From assembly GCA_021325255.1 (NCBI GenBank), contig JAJPHP010000017.1:1-40132 (forward strand): a stretch of DNA of 40,132 nucleotides, in the 5' to 3' direction. Made by a program: the position numbers and the translations under genes. Below, in pieces: positions 1 through 8,627 of the stretch. Numbering within the stretch: position 1 is the first letter of the stretch; every line of letters starts with the position of its first letter. The DNA comes from Nitrososphaerota archaeon. GTDB taxonomy: Archaea; Thermoproteota; Nitrososphaeria; Nitrososphaerales; CADDZS01. The notes under the pieces are model-generated. The model did no database searches. It was not told the DNA's origin and saw only the letters and a list, made by a program, of their open reading frames with translations.

Positions 1-262
1 AGTACATGATTTCGAACGGTGTTCGTTCTCTTTCCAATGTTGGTCACAAAGAAAGGAGAGCGGGCACTCGGCCTTAGGCCGATCGGTCGTTAAGTAAACG
101 GGGCAGGTGGAGCCCTAGGTATGCTTAATTAAGCAGGACGGCCAAAGTTGCTTTAGCATACGGTCTCGATGAATGCGGAAAAAGCCTGCGGTTGCATCAC
201 ACGAGAAGACAAGATGTGCTGATGCATTTTTCTTGCTAATCTACCGGTGATCTCCTACAAAT
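1..262 (+). other. Left-edge non-coding region with structured-RNA character
   Basis: No convincing gene is seen. One frame is open from base 3 to a stop at 75-77 (25 codons); it could be the tail of a gene starting outside the window, but the peptide is not recognisable. The rest folds locally. GTATGCT (119-125) pairs with AGCATAC (155-161) around an inner AAGCA/TGCTT stem (131-135/149-153). A second long hairpin followed by T5 lies at 193-231. The stretch could be the 3' part of a non-coding RNA or a leader for the thiolase gene. I do not match it to SRP RNA, RNase P RNA, 5S rRNA or tRNA. Confidence 0.35.
193..231 (+). terminator. Hairpin followed by a T-run
   Basis: TGCATCA-CACA (193-203 region) pairs with TGTG-c-TGATGCA (215-226) with one bulged C and a loop of about a dozen bases. 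TTTTT follows at 227-231. It looks like the end of an upstream transcript. Archaea mainly need the T-run, so the hairpin may instead be part of the RNA itself. Confidence 0.4.
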
Positions 263-1459
263 TTGACTTTGATGCCAGAGAATTCCCCAGTTATAGTCAG
301 CGCCGCCCGCACTCCGATTGGAAAGTTCGGGAAGACGCTCAGAGATTACTCCGCCACCAAGCTCGGCGCGCTGGTCGTCCGCGAAGTGCTGAATCGAGCG
401 CCCGGAATCCAAGATTCCGATGTACACGAAGTAATTATGGGGAATGTCATTTCCGCTGGATTGGGCCAAAATCCAGCAAGGCAGGCTGCTCTCTATGGCG
501 GGCTTCCAGCAGAAGTTGGAGCCACGACGGAGAACAAGGTTTGCGGTTCGGGACTCAAAGCCATCATGTTCGCGGCACAGGCGATCAAGGCCGGAGACGC
601 GGACTGCCTTATCGCAGGTGGTATGGAAAGTATGAGCAACGCTCCATACATTCAAAAGAACCTGCGCTGGGGTCTAAAGTTTGGAGACTCGAAGGTACAC
701 GACGCTATGCTCTTGGACGGGTTATGGGATGTATACAACGATTTTCACATGGGGATTACGGGAGAGATAGTCGCTCAAAGACACAAGATAACTAGAGAAG
801 AGGCCGATAGTTTCGCTCTCGAATCGTACAAACGTGCTGCATCAGCGGCAAAGTCGGGGATGTTCAAAGCCGAGATGTTGCCCATCGAGGTAAGACTTCC
901 CAATGGCCTGCTAGGAATGCTCGAACTGGACGAGTGCATAAGAGAAGATACGACTCTCGAAGGATTGCGCGCCCTGAAGCCAGTATTTCAGCCGAATGGC
1001 GTCCTCACTGCAGGAAACTCTTCGCAGTTAAGCGACGGAGCTGCGGCGGTACTTGTAACTTCTGAGGCCAAAGCAAACTCTCGCAAGGCGGAAATTCTCG
1101 CGCGTATCACTGCATATGCTCAGGCCGCTGTAAAACCCGAGCTCGTAATGGAGGCTCCAATACCTGCATGCAAGAACGTTTTGAAAAAAGCAAACCTCAG
1201 CGTCTCAGACATTGATCTTGTGGATCACAATGAAGCTTATTCTACTGCCAGCATCGCGGTTCGCGATGAACTCTCCATTCCTTATGACAAATTCAATGTC
1301 AACGGCGGTGCAATCGCTCTCGGGCATCCTATCGGAGCTTCAGGAGCGAGGCTTGTCGCCACCATGATCTACGCTTTGAAACAACGAAAGCTCCATCGCG
1401 GGCTCGTTACCCTCTGTCTGGGTGGAGGCGAGGCTGTCTCAATGATCTTGGAAGTCTGA
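263..1459 (+). CDS. Acetyl-CoA C-acyltransferase (thiolase)
   Basis: Thiolase II/degradative-type enzyme of 398 residues, a usual family length. It catalyses CoA-dependent cleavage of 3-ketoacyl-CoA, the last step of beta-oxidation, or the reverse condensation. The nucleophilic cysteine is in NKVCGSGLKA (C94). The catalytic histidine is in GHPIGASG (H355), and the second cysteine is in CLGGGEA (C385). A GGTGAT element at 245-250, which matches the archaeal anti-SD, sits about 12 bases before the TTG at 263. That favours TTG over the in-frame ATG at 272. An acyl-CoA dehydrogenase gene follows after 86 bases on the same strand. Direction in vivo (degradation or synthesis) cannot be read from sequence, but the surrounding genes point to degradation. 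Confidence 0.93.
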   Translation: MTLMPENSPVIVSAARTPIGKFGKTLRDYSATKLGALVVREVLNRAPGIQDSDVHEVIMGNVISAGLGQNPARQAALYGGLPAEVGATTENKVCGSGLKAIMFAAQAIKAGDADCLIAGGMESMSNAPYIQKNLRWGLKFGDSKVHDAMLLDGLWDVYNDFHMGITGEIVAQRHKITREEADSFALESYKRAASAAKSGMFKAEMLPIEVRLPNGLLGMLELDECIREDTTLEGLRALKPVFQPNGVLTAGNSSQLSDGAAAVLVTSEAKANSRKAEILARITAYAQAAVKPELVMEAPIPACKNVLKKANLSVSDIDLVDHNEAYSTASIAVRDELSIPYDKFNVNGGAIALGHPIGASGARLVATMIYALKQRKLHRGLVTLCLGGGEAVSMILEV

Positions 1460-1545
1460 GAGAAAGAGATGTGCTGAGAAGATTACAATGACCGAATGCG
1501 AGGTCGTTCGATTAGTTTTCTAGAATCTTAAGGTCAGGTTTTTTC

Positions 1546-2676
1546 TTGTACGCCATAACTCCTGAGCAGCAGTTACTCAGAGATACAGTACGGGAATTTG
1601 CGGAAAGGGAGATAGTGCCCGAAGCCTCGAGGATGGACAGAGAATCTAGCCTCTCTTCTACTGTTTTGAGCAAACTGCCATCTCTCGGCCTTTTCGGCGT
1701 TACCGTTCCTACGGAGTCTGGCGGGTCCGGTACGGATTTTCTAACGCTGATAATCGTATCAGAGGAGCTCTCCAAGGCAAGCGGCTCACTTGGCGCATGT
1801 GTCTCGTTGCACAATGCTGTGGTCTGCGAAGCCTTCAGGATGAGCTCAAACGCCGAGATGCGAGAGTCGATTCTGCCTAAGCTCTGCTCTGGTGCTCTTG
1901 GAGCCTTTTCGTTCAGCAACGAGTCTTCTCAACTAACATGCACGTTCGATGGATCTGAGATAATTGTAGACGGCTCAGCCGAGTACGTGGTCTCTGCTGC
2001 CGACGCTGGAATATTCGTATTCTCCGCTAGATTGAGTGGAGAAAAATCGGGGAAAAACGTACTGTTTGGATTTGCAAGAAGCGATGTGAACGCAAATTCG
2101 AATTTCTCCGTTACCCAGCCAAAGAAGATGCTCGGCATGAGAGCATCCGGAACTGCTGGGGTCTCTTTCAGAAGACTCAAATTGCCTGCTAGTTCAGTTC
2201 TCGTGGATCCCATCGAGAGCACCCAATTCATTGAAAAACTGAAAGTGCGAGCAAGGTTCGCCATAGCTGCTCAAGCCCTCGGCATCGCGCAGGCCTCCGT
2301 AGATTCCGCGATTGCGTATGCGAATGAACGCAAGCAGTTCAACACAAAGATTGGAAGTTTCTACGCCATAAAGGACTACATCGCGAGCGACCTAATTTCG
2401 ATCGAGACCGCAAGAGCCTTCCTCTACTCTGCCGTCTCCCGCCTCGACATTAATGCGCGAGAAAACAATCTGAGAGAGAGCGCAATCGCGAAAGTCACTG
2501 CTTCCGACTGTGCAGTGAGTTCTGCAAGACATGCCGTAAGAGTGCACGGTGGTTACGGGTTCTTGAGAGATTATCCAGTTGAACGATTCGCGCGCGACGC
2601 GAGGTTCACTCAAATATTTGAGGTGTCCAACGAAACGCTGAAATCAGAGATCGCGGTCTCGCAGCTTAGTCCTTAG
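1546..2676 (+). CDS. Acyl-CoA dehydrogenase
   Basis: FAD-dependent acyl-CoA dehydrogenase of 376 residues. It introduces the trans-2 double bond in the first oxidation step and would pass electrons to ETF. The C-terminal domain has the HGGYGFLRDYPVERFARDAR motif region. The catalytic base appears kept as E359 in IFEVSNET, where most relatives have YEGT; this loop is unusual. The start is TTG at 1546, preceded by AGGTCAGG at 1530-1537; no ATG is available near the N-terminus. The stop overlaps the convergent acyl-CoA ligase gene by four bases. It is a paralogue of the enzyme at 9.5 kb, with a different active-site loop, so chain-length or branching preference may differ (inference). Confidence 0.9.
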   Translation: MYAITPEQQLLRDTVREFAEREIVPEASRMDRESSLSSTVLSKLPSLGLFGVTVPTESGGSGTDFLTLIIVSEELSKASGSLGACVSLHNAVVCEAFRMSSNAEMRESILPKLCSGALGAFSFSNESSQLTCTFDGSEIIVDGSAEYVVSAADAGIFVFSARLSGEKSGKNVLFGFARSDVNANSNFSVTQPKKMLGMRASGTAGVSFRRLKLPASSVLVDPIESTQFIEKLKVRARFAIAAQALGIAQASVDSAIAYANERKQFNTKIGSFYAIKDYIASDLISIETARAFLYSAVSRLDINARENNLRESAIAKVTASDCAVSSARHAVRVHGGYGFLRDYPVERFARDARFTQIFEVSNETLKSEIAVSQLSP

Positions 2677-4418
2677 TCTTCGGCGACTCTGTTCTTTTGG
2701 AGGGGTTGACCTCCAGTTTTTTCTTCATCACTTTCTCTCAATTTTCTTCGAAGCACTTTGCCCACAAGTGTCTTTGGCAGCGAATCTCTGAACTCAACAA
2801 TCCTCGGCACTTTGTAGGCCGCGATTCTCTCTTTGCAGAAAGATCGGATTGCTTCTTCATCTACGTCTCTATGGCCGTCTTTCAGCACTACGTATGCCTT
2901 TACAGTTTCAATCCTGTATGGGTCTTTCATACCAACTACCGCGGCTTCCTTGACATCCGGATGAGCATACAAAATTTCTTCCACTTCTCTCGGCCAGACT
3001 TTGAACCCTGAAGCGTCTATCATGTCCTTCTTCCTGTCGACGATGTAGAAGTAACCATCATCATCCATTTTTGCAATGTCTCCAGTCAGGAGCCATCCTT
3101 CTTCTCTGAAGACGAGCTTTGTCTCTTCAGGTTTGTTCCAGTAGCCTCTCATTACCTGAGGGCCTTTGACTGCTAGTTCTCCTGTCTCGCCAATTGGGAG
3201 ATCTCTTGTCCCTGTCTCCAAATCGACTATCTTTGCATCCGTGTCAGGTAATGGAATTCCGATAGAGCCCGTCTTTACCACGACTGCGTCGCCAAATGGA
3301 TTGCAGTGAGTTACGGGACTAGCTTCAGTGAGACCGTATCCTTCAACCAAGTTCCCTCCTGTGATCTTGTTGAATTGGCGTTGCACTTCGGATGGCAGAG
3401 GAGCGGCCCCTGAAAGACATCTTCTAACAGTCTCGAGCGAATACTTTGAAATCTGTGGATGATTTATGAGCGCCACATACATCGTAGAAACGCCCGGAAA
3501 GATGGAGATCTTTTCTTTCTGGAGTATCTCGAGAACTTCGTCTACTTTGAACTGTGGAAGAAGGAAGATCTCCTGTGCCGCATGGATTGGCGAGTTCATG
3601 GCGTTGGTCAAACCGTAGATGTGGAAGAATGGAATTACCGCCAGCACCCGTTCATTTTCAGAAGTCAGCCCGCTCCAAATCGAAGATACCACTGCATTCG
3701 ATACCAAATTGAAATGCGTAAGCATTGCACCCTTTGGCGTGCCGGTCGTACCGCCCGTATACTGAAGTGTAGCGACATCCTCCTTTGGATTGGTCTGAGG
3801 AGTGCCGCCCGGACCACCGGCCCTCGCAGAATTTGCCAAGAATTGCTCAAGGTTTATTGTGTTTGGTCTCGCTATGGTCTTGATCTTCTTGACCGGGCCC
3901 GCAAGCATCCTCTTGTGCGGAGGAAGAAAATCCGTGATCGAGGTTACGAAAACGTGCTTCATTTTCGGCAGGTGCCCGCGACATTTTTCAAACTCGGCAA
4001 AGAAGTCGTTCGGCTGGATGAAATTGTTTAGCAAAATTGCCGCCTCGCATTCTGAGTCCAAGAGTTGGAATTCGAGCTCTCTGCACTTGTAAAGTGGATT
4101 GCAGGGTACAACAGTCGCACCAGATTTCAGTATCCCATAGAAACATAAGACGAACTGTGGAATGTTGGGTAATATCAGAGCAACCCTTGAGCCCCTTCCA
4201 ATTCCTAGTGCGGAGAGGCCGCTGGCGAAGTTCTCGGAGAGGTGATTTAATTCGGCATAAGTGATCTTCCTGCCTTGAAAATTAAGGGCAGGTCGGTTGG
4301 GGAACTTGCGCGCGCTCTCTTCCAACAAGGCGTGTACTGGTATCACTGGGTAATCGATGGTAGCAGGTACCCCTTTAGGGTAAAACCTAAGCCATGGTCG
4401 CGCAGTTATGTTGAGCAT
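2673..4418 (-). CDS. Long-chain acyl-CoA synthetase (AMP-forming)
   Basis: ANL-superfamily adenylating enzyme of 581 residues that activates fatty acids to acyl-CoA at the cost of ATP to AMP. Visible motifs in order: phosphate loop YTGGTTGTPKG (220-230), aromatic/acyl pocket segment EGYGLTEASP (359-368), TGDIA aspartate motif (445-449), and hinge DRKKDMI (461-467). The adenylation lysine is in PKTLVGKVLRRK (K554). The ATG start at 4418 gives the normal family N-terminus. It lies convergent to the acyl-CoA dehydrogenase and divergent from the SCP2-type thiolase, so it feeds the surrounding beta-oxidation genes. The class is certain; fatty-acid chain length is not. Confidence 0.93.
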   Translation of the reverse strand: MLNITARPWLRFYPKGVPATIDYPVIPVHALLEESARKFPNRPALNFQGRKITYAELNHLSENFASGLSALGIGRGSRVALILPNIPQFVLCFYGILKSGATVVPCNPLYKCRELEFQLLDSECEAAILLNNFIQPNDFFAEFEKCRGHLPKMKHVFVTSITDFLPPHKRMLAGPVKKIKTIARPNTINLEQFLANSARAGGPGGTPQTNPKEDVATLQYTGGTTGTPKGAMLTHFNLVSNAVVSSIWSGLTSENERVLAVIPFFHIYGLTNAMNSPIHAAQEIFLLPQFKVDEVLEILQKEKISIFPGVSTMYVALINHPQISKYSLETVRRCLSGAAPLPSEVQRQFNKITGGNLVEGYGLTEASPVTHCNPFGDAVVVKTGSIGIPLPDTDAKIVDLETGTRDLPIGETGELAVKGPQVMRGYWNKPEETKLVFREEGWLLTGDIAKMDDDGYFYIVDRKKDMIDASGFKVWPREVEEILYAHPDVKEAAVVGMKDPYRIETVKAYVVLKDGHRDVDEEAIRSFCKERIAAYKVPRIVEFRDSLPKTLVGKVLRRKLRESDEEKTGGQPLQKNRVAED

Positions 4419-4590
4419 ATTATCTGTCGCGCGCGCTCTCTCTGAATACCTTTTCTTTTCTGCGTCACTTCTTTGGAGGATGAGTCCTTTATTTTAACGT
4501 TGATCGACACCTTCCTCTAATTGAGTAAGTCGAAGTGGGGAAAACACCAATCAATTCTTATTAGTTAGAAAACTGACTTTAGTGTCAGGT

Positions 4591-5754
4591 ATGCGCAGGG
4601 TATACGTTCTCGGGGCTGGCATTACAAAGTACGGGAAATCGCCATTTTCAGCAAGAGAACTTGCTCTTGAGGCCTCAAGGAAAGCCATTCTCAGCGCCCA
4701 GCTATCGCCGAGCGAAATTCAGGCTGGTTTTGTCGCAAACGCGTTCTCTCTTTCTGAGAAGCAGGGTCACTTGGGACCGATAGTAATGTCGGGCCTCGGG
4801 ATTCCCGATGCTCCCGCTTCAACGATCGAGTCTGCATGTGCGAGCGGAGCCTCAGCTGTCCGAGAAGCTTGGATTAACATCGGAGCTGGCATTTACGATT
4901 GTATGCTGGTCGTGGGAGTTGAAAAAGTGAGCCAGCTCGATACGATTACGGCGACAACTTACTTCTCCTTCGGATCAGACTATATCTTCGAAGGTGCTTG
5001 CGGTGCGTCGTTTCCCGGACTTTACGGAGCTCTTGCACGCGCTCACATGACCAAGTACGGAACCACCGAACTTCAGCTCGCAAACGTAGCCGTCAAAAAT
5101 CACGAAAATGCTCTCTTGAATCCAAACGCGCATCTGCACAAAAAGATTTCAGTCGAAGATGTACTGCACTCGCCGGTTGTAGCGAGCCCACTCAAATTAT
5201 TTGACTCCTGCCCCTTCTCAGATGGAGCTGCCGCTGCAGTACTATGTAGCGAAGATTACCTCAGGCTAAAAGGTAGAACTCTTTCAGAGAAGATTCTCAT
5301 CCGAGGATCAGGTAGAGCTGGGGGGACGGGCGCGCTCCACCAACGAAAAGATCTTACTACGCTCGGCGCGGCAGTTCTCGCTGGCCGCGAGGCCTTCAAT
5401 CGGGCTGGTCTCTCTTACAAAGATATTGATTTCGCTGAGGTCCACGATTGCTTTACAATTGCAGAGCTAGTAGCCGAGGAAGACCTCGGCTTCTTTCCAC
5501 GTGGGGATGCTGCAAAGATGACCGAACAGGGAGTAACAAAGATAGGCGGAGACCTGCCAATCAATCCATCCGGTGGACTCAAGGCAAAGGGGCATCCGGT
5601 TGGGGCGACAGGTGTGGGCCAGGTCGTTGAGATTTTTGAGCAGCTCAACGGTATAGCTGGCGAAAGGCAAGTGAAGGATTCGAGGATTGGTCTGACGCAC
5701 AACGTAGGTGCGACCGGTGGAAGCTGCGGCGTTCATATTTTCGAACTGACTTGA
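4591..5754 (+). CDS. SCP2-type thiolase (acetyl-CoA acetyltransferase)
   Basis: Thiolase of the SCP2/archaeal type. With the ATG at 4591 it has 387 residues; an in-frame GTG lies nine bases upstream. Catalytic residues, counted from that GTG: C86 in ESACASGA, H338 in AKGHPVGATG and C382 near the C-terminus in GGSCGVH. A TTATTAG box near 4557-4564 sits about 25-30 bases before the ATG, as expected for a leaderless transcript. The next gene encodes a DUF35 protein directly downstream. In archaea this thiolase class works as a complex with a DUF35 zinc-ribbon/OB protein, in mevalonate synthesis together with HMG-CoA synthase. Here no HMG-CoA synthase is adjacent, and beta-oxidation genes surround the pair, so thiolysis or acetoacetyl-CoA metabolism are both possible. 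Confidence 0.9.
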   Translation: MRRVYVLGAGITKYGKSPFSARELALEASRKAILSAQLSPSEIQAGFVANAFSLSEKQGHLGPIVMSGLGIPDAPASTIESACASGASAVREAWINIGAGIYDCMLVVGVEKVSQLDTITATTYFSFGSDYIFEGACGASFPGLYGALARAHMTKYGTTELQLANVAVKNHENALLNPNAHLHKKISVEDVLHSPVVASPLKLFDSCPFSDGAAAAVLCSEDYLRLKGRTLSEKILIRGSGRAGGTGALHQRKDLTTLGAAVLAGREAFNRAGLSYKDIDFAEVHDCFTIAELVAEEDLGFFPRGDAAKMTEQGVTKIGGDLPINPSGGLKAKGHPVGATGVGQVVEIFEQLNGIAGERQVKDSRIGLTHNVGATGGSCGVHIFELT

Positions 5755-5783
5755 AATCTTCTAGAGTGCTCGGAGGGTGTTTT

Positions 5784-6200
5784 TTGAAATTGGCTGAAAG
5801 TGCCAAGGTTGAAGAGAGAGGAGCGCTGACTGAGGGTCAAGTGACAATCAAGAGTTTTCAGGAGGGCATACGCGAAGGAGTCATTAGGGGGTACTTGTGC
5901 TCTAAATGCGGCGCAAAGTACGTCGACATACTGGCGTTTTGTCCGGTGTGCCATAGTTCCGACCTGAAGGAGACAGATCTTCGAGGCGAAGGCAAAGTGC
6001 TCACTTATACTATACAATTTGTAGCTCCTGAACAGTTCATGAACGAAGTCCCGTATGCTTGGGTGATAGTCGAGCTAGACGAGGGGCCGAAGATCACCGG
6101 ATGGATCCCATTTGTGCGGAGTCCCTCCGATCTCCCAATCGGGCAAAGGGTGAGACTGAGGAAATCCTACCTCCCCGGCGTCGTATTTGAAAAGATTTAG
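5784..6200 (+). CDS. DUF35 OB-fold/zinc-ribbon partner of thiolase
   Basis: Small acyl-CoA-binding scaffold protein of the DUF35 (ChsH2-like) family. The N-terminal rubredoxin-like zinc ribbon is visible as CSKCG...CPVCH. It is followed by an OB-fold-like half with DLRGEGKVLTYTIQF and a conserved Pro-Tyr (VPYAWVIVELDEG). The frame is open from 5751, overlapping the thiolase stop, but the best start is TTG at 5784. That start is preceded by GGAGGGTG (5772-5779) and gives 138 residues. Members of this family bridge thiolase and partner enzymes to channel acyl-CoA intermediates. The tight spacing to the thiolase supports a complex. Confidence 0.88.
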   Translation: MKLAESAKVEERGALTEGQVTIKSFQEGIREGVIRGYLCSKCGAKYVDILAFCPVCHSSDLKETDLRGEGKVLTYTIQFVAPEQFMNEVPYAWVIVELDEGPKITGWIPFVRSPSDLPIGQRVRLRKSYLPGVVFEKI

Positions 6201-6233
6201 AATATTAGCGCTGAGTGCTTGATTTTCGCTTTG

Positions 6234-7211
6234 ATGTTTGTAAGAAAGGTAGGCGTAGTGGGGGCTGGCGCTATGGGCAGCCAGATCGCCGAAGTACTGG
6301 CCCTAAATGGATACGACGTCTACATTAGGGACATTTCGAAGGCATTCTTGGATAAGGGGATGGCAACAGTAAAGGCCGACCTCGATGCACTCTTAAAGTT
6401 CCACAACACGAAAGCTGATCGGGAAATCCAGAGGATCACGGAACAGGATGGCGTGGAACTCTCAGAAGTTCAAAAGAGCGCGATCAGGGCAAGACTGAAA
6501 CCGTCCTATGATGAGAAAAGGATTTCCGAGATTCTGTTGAGGATGCACCCCACGGAAGAGTTCTCGCCTTTCAAGGAAGTTGACCTTGTAGTCGAGGCAA
6601 TTGTAGAGGACATGGATGAGAAAAAGAAAGTATTCAAGGAGCTTGACGCCCTAGTTCCGAAAAGTGTCATCCTAGCCTCAAACACTTCAACGCTTTCGAT
6701 AACCGAGATCGCGTCTGCTACAAGGAGGCGGGGGAAAATCATAGGTACTCACTTCTTCAATCCTCCGATAACGCTTCCGCTTGTCGAAGTTATTCCAGGA
6801 CTTGAGACGAGCGAAGAAACGATTTCAGACATGCTCGAGTTTGTGTCGGCTCTAAGGAATCACAGATACCCAATGTTGCCAGTCAAGGTGAAAGAAGTTC
6901 CAGGCTTCCTAGTTAACAGAATCCTCGGAGCCATGCTTCATGAAGCATACGCACTATATGAAGAAGGAGTAGCGTCGATGAGAGACATAGATCAAGCGAT
7001 GAAAGCAGGTGCTGGGATGCCCATGGGGCCGTTTGAACTTTCCGATTTGATCGGGATCGACGTGCTATATCACACTGAACAGTCGATAAGGGAAATGGAG
7101 GGTGGGTTCCTCTCGCCCAGACCAACCCAGATAATCAGAAAGATGTTCAATGCTGGAAGATACGGTAAGAAGGTCGGGAGGGGATTCTACGAATATTCGC
7201 CTTCCTCTTGA
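6234..7211 (+). CDS. 3-hydroxyacyl-CoA dehydrogenase (long form)
   Basis: NAD-dependent L-3-hydroxyacyl-CoA dehydrogenase, third step of beta-oxidation. The Rossmann loop is GAGAMG. The catalytic histidine region is THFFNPP, the domain junction PGFLVNR, and the dimerisation domain ends with GRYGKKVGRGFYEY. The start is taken as the ATG at 6234 (325 residues); a TTG lies 15 bases upstream. An AATATTA box at 6201-6207 fits a leaderless promoter. The protein is about 30-40 residues longer than the usual 280-295. The extra length is a charged helical insertion between the nucleotide-binding motif and the DLVVEA motif, roughly residues 55-100. The paralogue at 12.4 kb lacks it. Confidence 0.9.
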   Translation: MFVRKVGVVGAGAMGSQIAEVLALNGYDVYIRDISKAFLDKGMATVKADLDALLKFHNTKADREIQRITEQDGVELSEVQKSAIRARLKPSYDEKRISEILLRMHPTEEFSPFKEVDLVVEAIVEDMDEKKKVFKELDALVPKSVILASNTSTLSITEIASATRRRGKIIGTHFFNPPITLPLVEVIPGLETSEETISDMLEFVSALRNHRYPMLPVKVKEVPGFLVNRILGAMLHEAYALYEEGVASMRDIDQAMKAGAGMPMGPFELSDLIGIDVLYHTEQSIREMEGGFLSPRPTQIIRKMFNAGRYGKKVGRGFYEYSPSS

Positions 7212-7292
7212 CATCAACACACTTAAACGGCACGAAGGCTAATCTTTACTTCTCTCTCTGTGGTTTGGTAAGCGGAGAATGAGTAAGAGACT

Positions 7293-8264
7293 ATGCACAA
7301 GAGATTGGTGATAATTGGCTCAGGCCCTGCTGGGTATACCGCCGCAATTTATGCGGCACGTGCGAACTTGGAACCGCTTGTCTTGGCTGGTGTTCAATCT
7401 GGAGGACAGTTGATGATTACTTCCGACGTTGAAAACTACCCTGGATTTCCTGAAGGAATACAAGGCCCCGAGCTTATGGAAAAGTTCCGAAAGCAGGCAG
7501 AACGGTTTGGCGCGACTATAATTGATAGCGATGCAACACGGGTTGATTTTGGAAAAAGGCCATTCGTAATCGAGAGCGGGGAGGAGAGGTACACCGCTGA
7601 TTCTGTCATTGTTGCCACAGGTGCCTCCGCAAAGTGGCTCGGTCTAGAGTCGGAGTTAATGCGCAGGGGTAAGGGGGTGTCTGCCTGCGCCACATGCGAT
7701 GCATTCTTCTTCAGGAACAAGGATGTCTTTGTAGTCGGCGGCGGTGATACCGCGATGGAGGAAGCCACTTTTCTGACCAAATTTGCAAACCACGTCACCG
7801 TCATACATCGGCGCGACAAACTCCGCGCATCTAAGATAATGCAGGAAAAGGCAAGATCCAACCCGAAGATCTCTTTTATCTGGAATTCAGCTGTCAAGGA
7901 GGTATTGGGAGATAATCACGTAGACGCCCTTGAGATTCAGAACGTTGTCGACGGGTCTCTGACACACGTCAAGGCGGACGGCCTCTTCATAGCGATAGGG
8001 CACGAACCTCTAACTTCACTTTTCAAAGGGCAGCTAGAGATGGACGCCAAGGGGTACATCAAAGTGCATGATTTCACAAAGACAAACATTGAAGGTGTCT
8101 TTGCTGCTGGCGACGTTCAGGATCCGCGATACAGACAAGCTATAACTGCTGCTGGATCGGGTTGCCAGGCCGCGCTCGATGCAGAGAAGTATTTGGAAGA
8201 ATGTTGCCCGGAGTCAATAAGTGCTTACAAGGTAGTCGAGAAACCAACTTCACAGCAACATTAG
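7293..8264 (+). CDS. trxB: Thioredoxin-disulfide reductase
   Basis: Low-molecular-weight thioredoxin reductase of 323 residues, a flavoprotein that passes NAD(P)H electrons to thioredoxin-like proteins in the cytoplasm. The FAD Rossmann motif is GSGPAGYTAAIYAAR at the N-terminus. The redox pair is C132-A-T-C135. The nucleotide-binding GGGDTAMEEA motif and the closing GVFAAGDVQDPRYRQ motif are present. HRRDKLRAS after the second Rossmann motif is typical of NADPH-binding members. The ATG at 7293 gives the normal N-terminus. It stands between beta-oxidation genes but with its own 80-base upstream region, so it is probably a separate unit. No thioredoxin gene is adjacent. Confidence 0.93.
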   Translation: MHKRLVIIGSGPAGYTAAIYAARANLEPLVLAGVQSGGQLMITSDVENYPGFPEGIQGPELMEKFRKQAERFGATIIDSDATRVDFGKRPFVIESGEERYTADSVIVATGASAKWLGLESELMRRGKGVSACATCDAFFFRNKDVFVVGGGDTAMEEATFLTKFANHVTVIHRRDKLRASKIMQEKARSNPKISFIWNSAVKEVLGDNHVDALEIQNVVDGSLTHVKADGLFIAIGHEPLTSLFKGQLEMDAKGYIKVHDFTKTNIEGVFAAGDVQDPRYRQAITAAGSGCQAALDAEKYLEECCPESISAYKVVEKPTSQQH

Positions 8265-8627
8265 CCCCCTCATTCTACGAATAACTGCAGCGAAATTGCT
8301 ATACCGCCGTTTCTCGGGTCTATTCTAGTGATAATCTCACTTTACATTTTTGAAATCGTAAGTTGAAACCGAGGCACGCGCAGAAGAAGAAGACGACAAC
8401 CCGCGAGAGCCATGTTTGAAAAAGGGGAATCCAGGGATTATGTAGTGCAGTATTTCTCGCTGATCTCCATCACGAGTTCAGTCCGGTTTTTCTGGAAGCC
8501 TACGCACGAAAATGCGCTGATCGGGATCTCTCCCACAGTCCGCACTTCAAATGACAATGCTTAAAATCAATGGAAGGGTCTTCTTTCAAGACCGAAGAAA
8601 AACTAACGAGTGTGTCAGTTTTAATTC
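8265..8627. other. Intergenic region between trxB and enoyl-CoA hydratase
   Basis: A 363-base gap. The only thing noted is a 50-codon open frame at 8412-8564. No tRNA or strong palindrome was seen. Confidence 0.5.
8412..8564 (+). CDS. Possible small ORF, 50 residues
   Basis: ATG-initiated frame ending in TAA inside the trxB to enoyl-CoA hydratase gap. The peptide begins MFEKGESRDYVVQYFSL and is not recognised. It has a hydrophobic-aromatic central part and no cysteine motif or clear membrane span. There is no convincing ribosome-binding site. It may be chance. Confidence 0.2.
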   Translation: MFEKGESRDYVVQYFSLISITSSVRFFWKPTHENALIGISPTVRTSNDNA

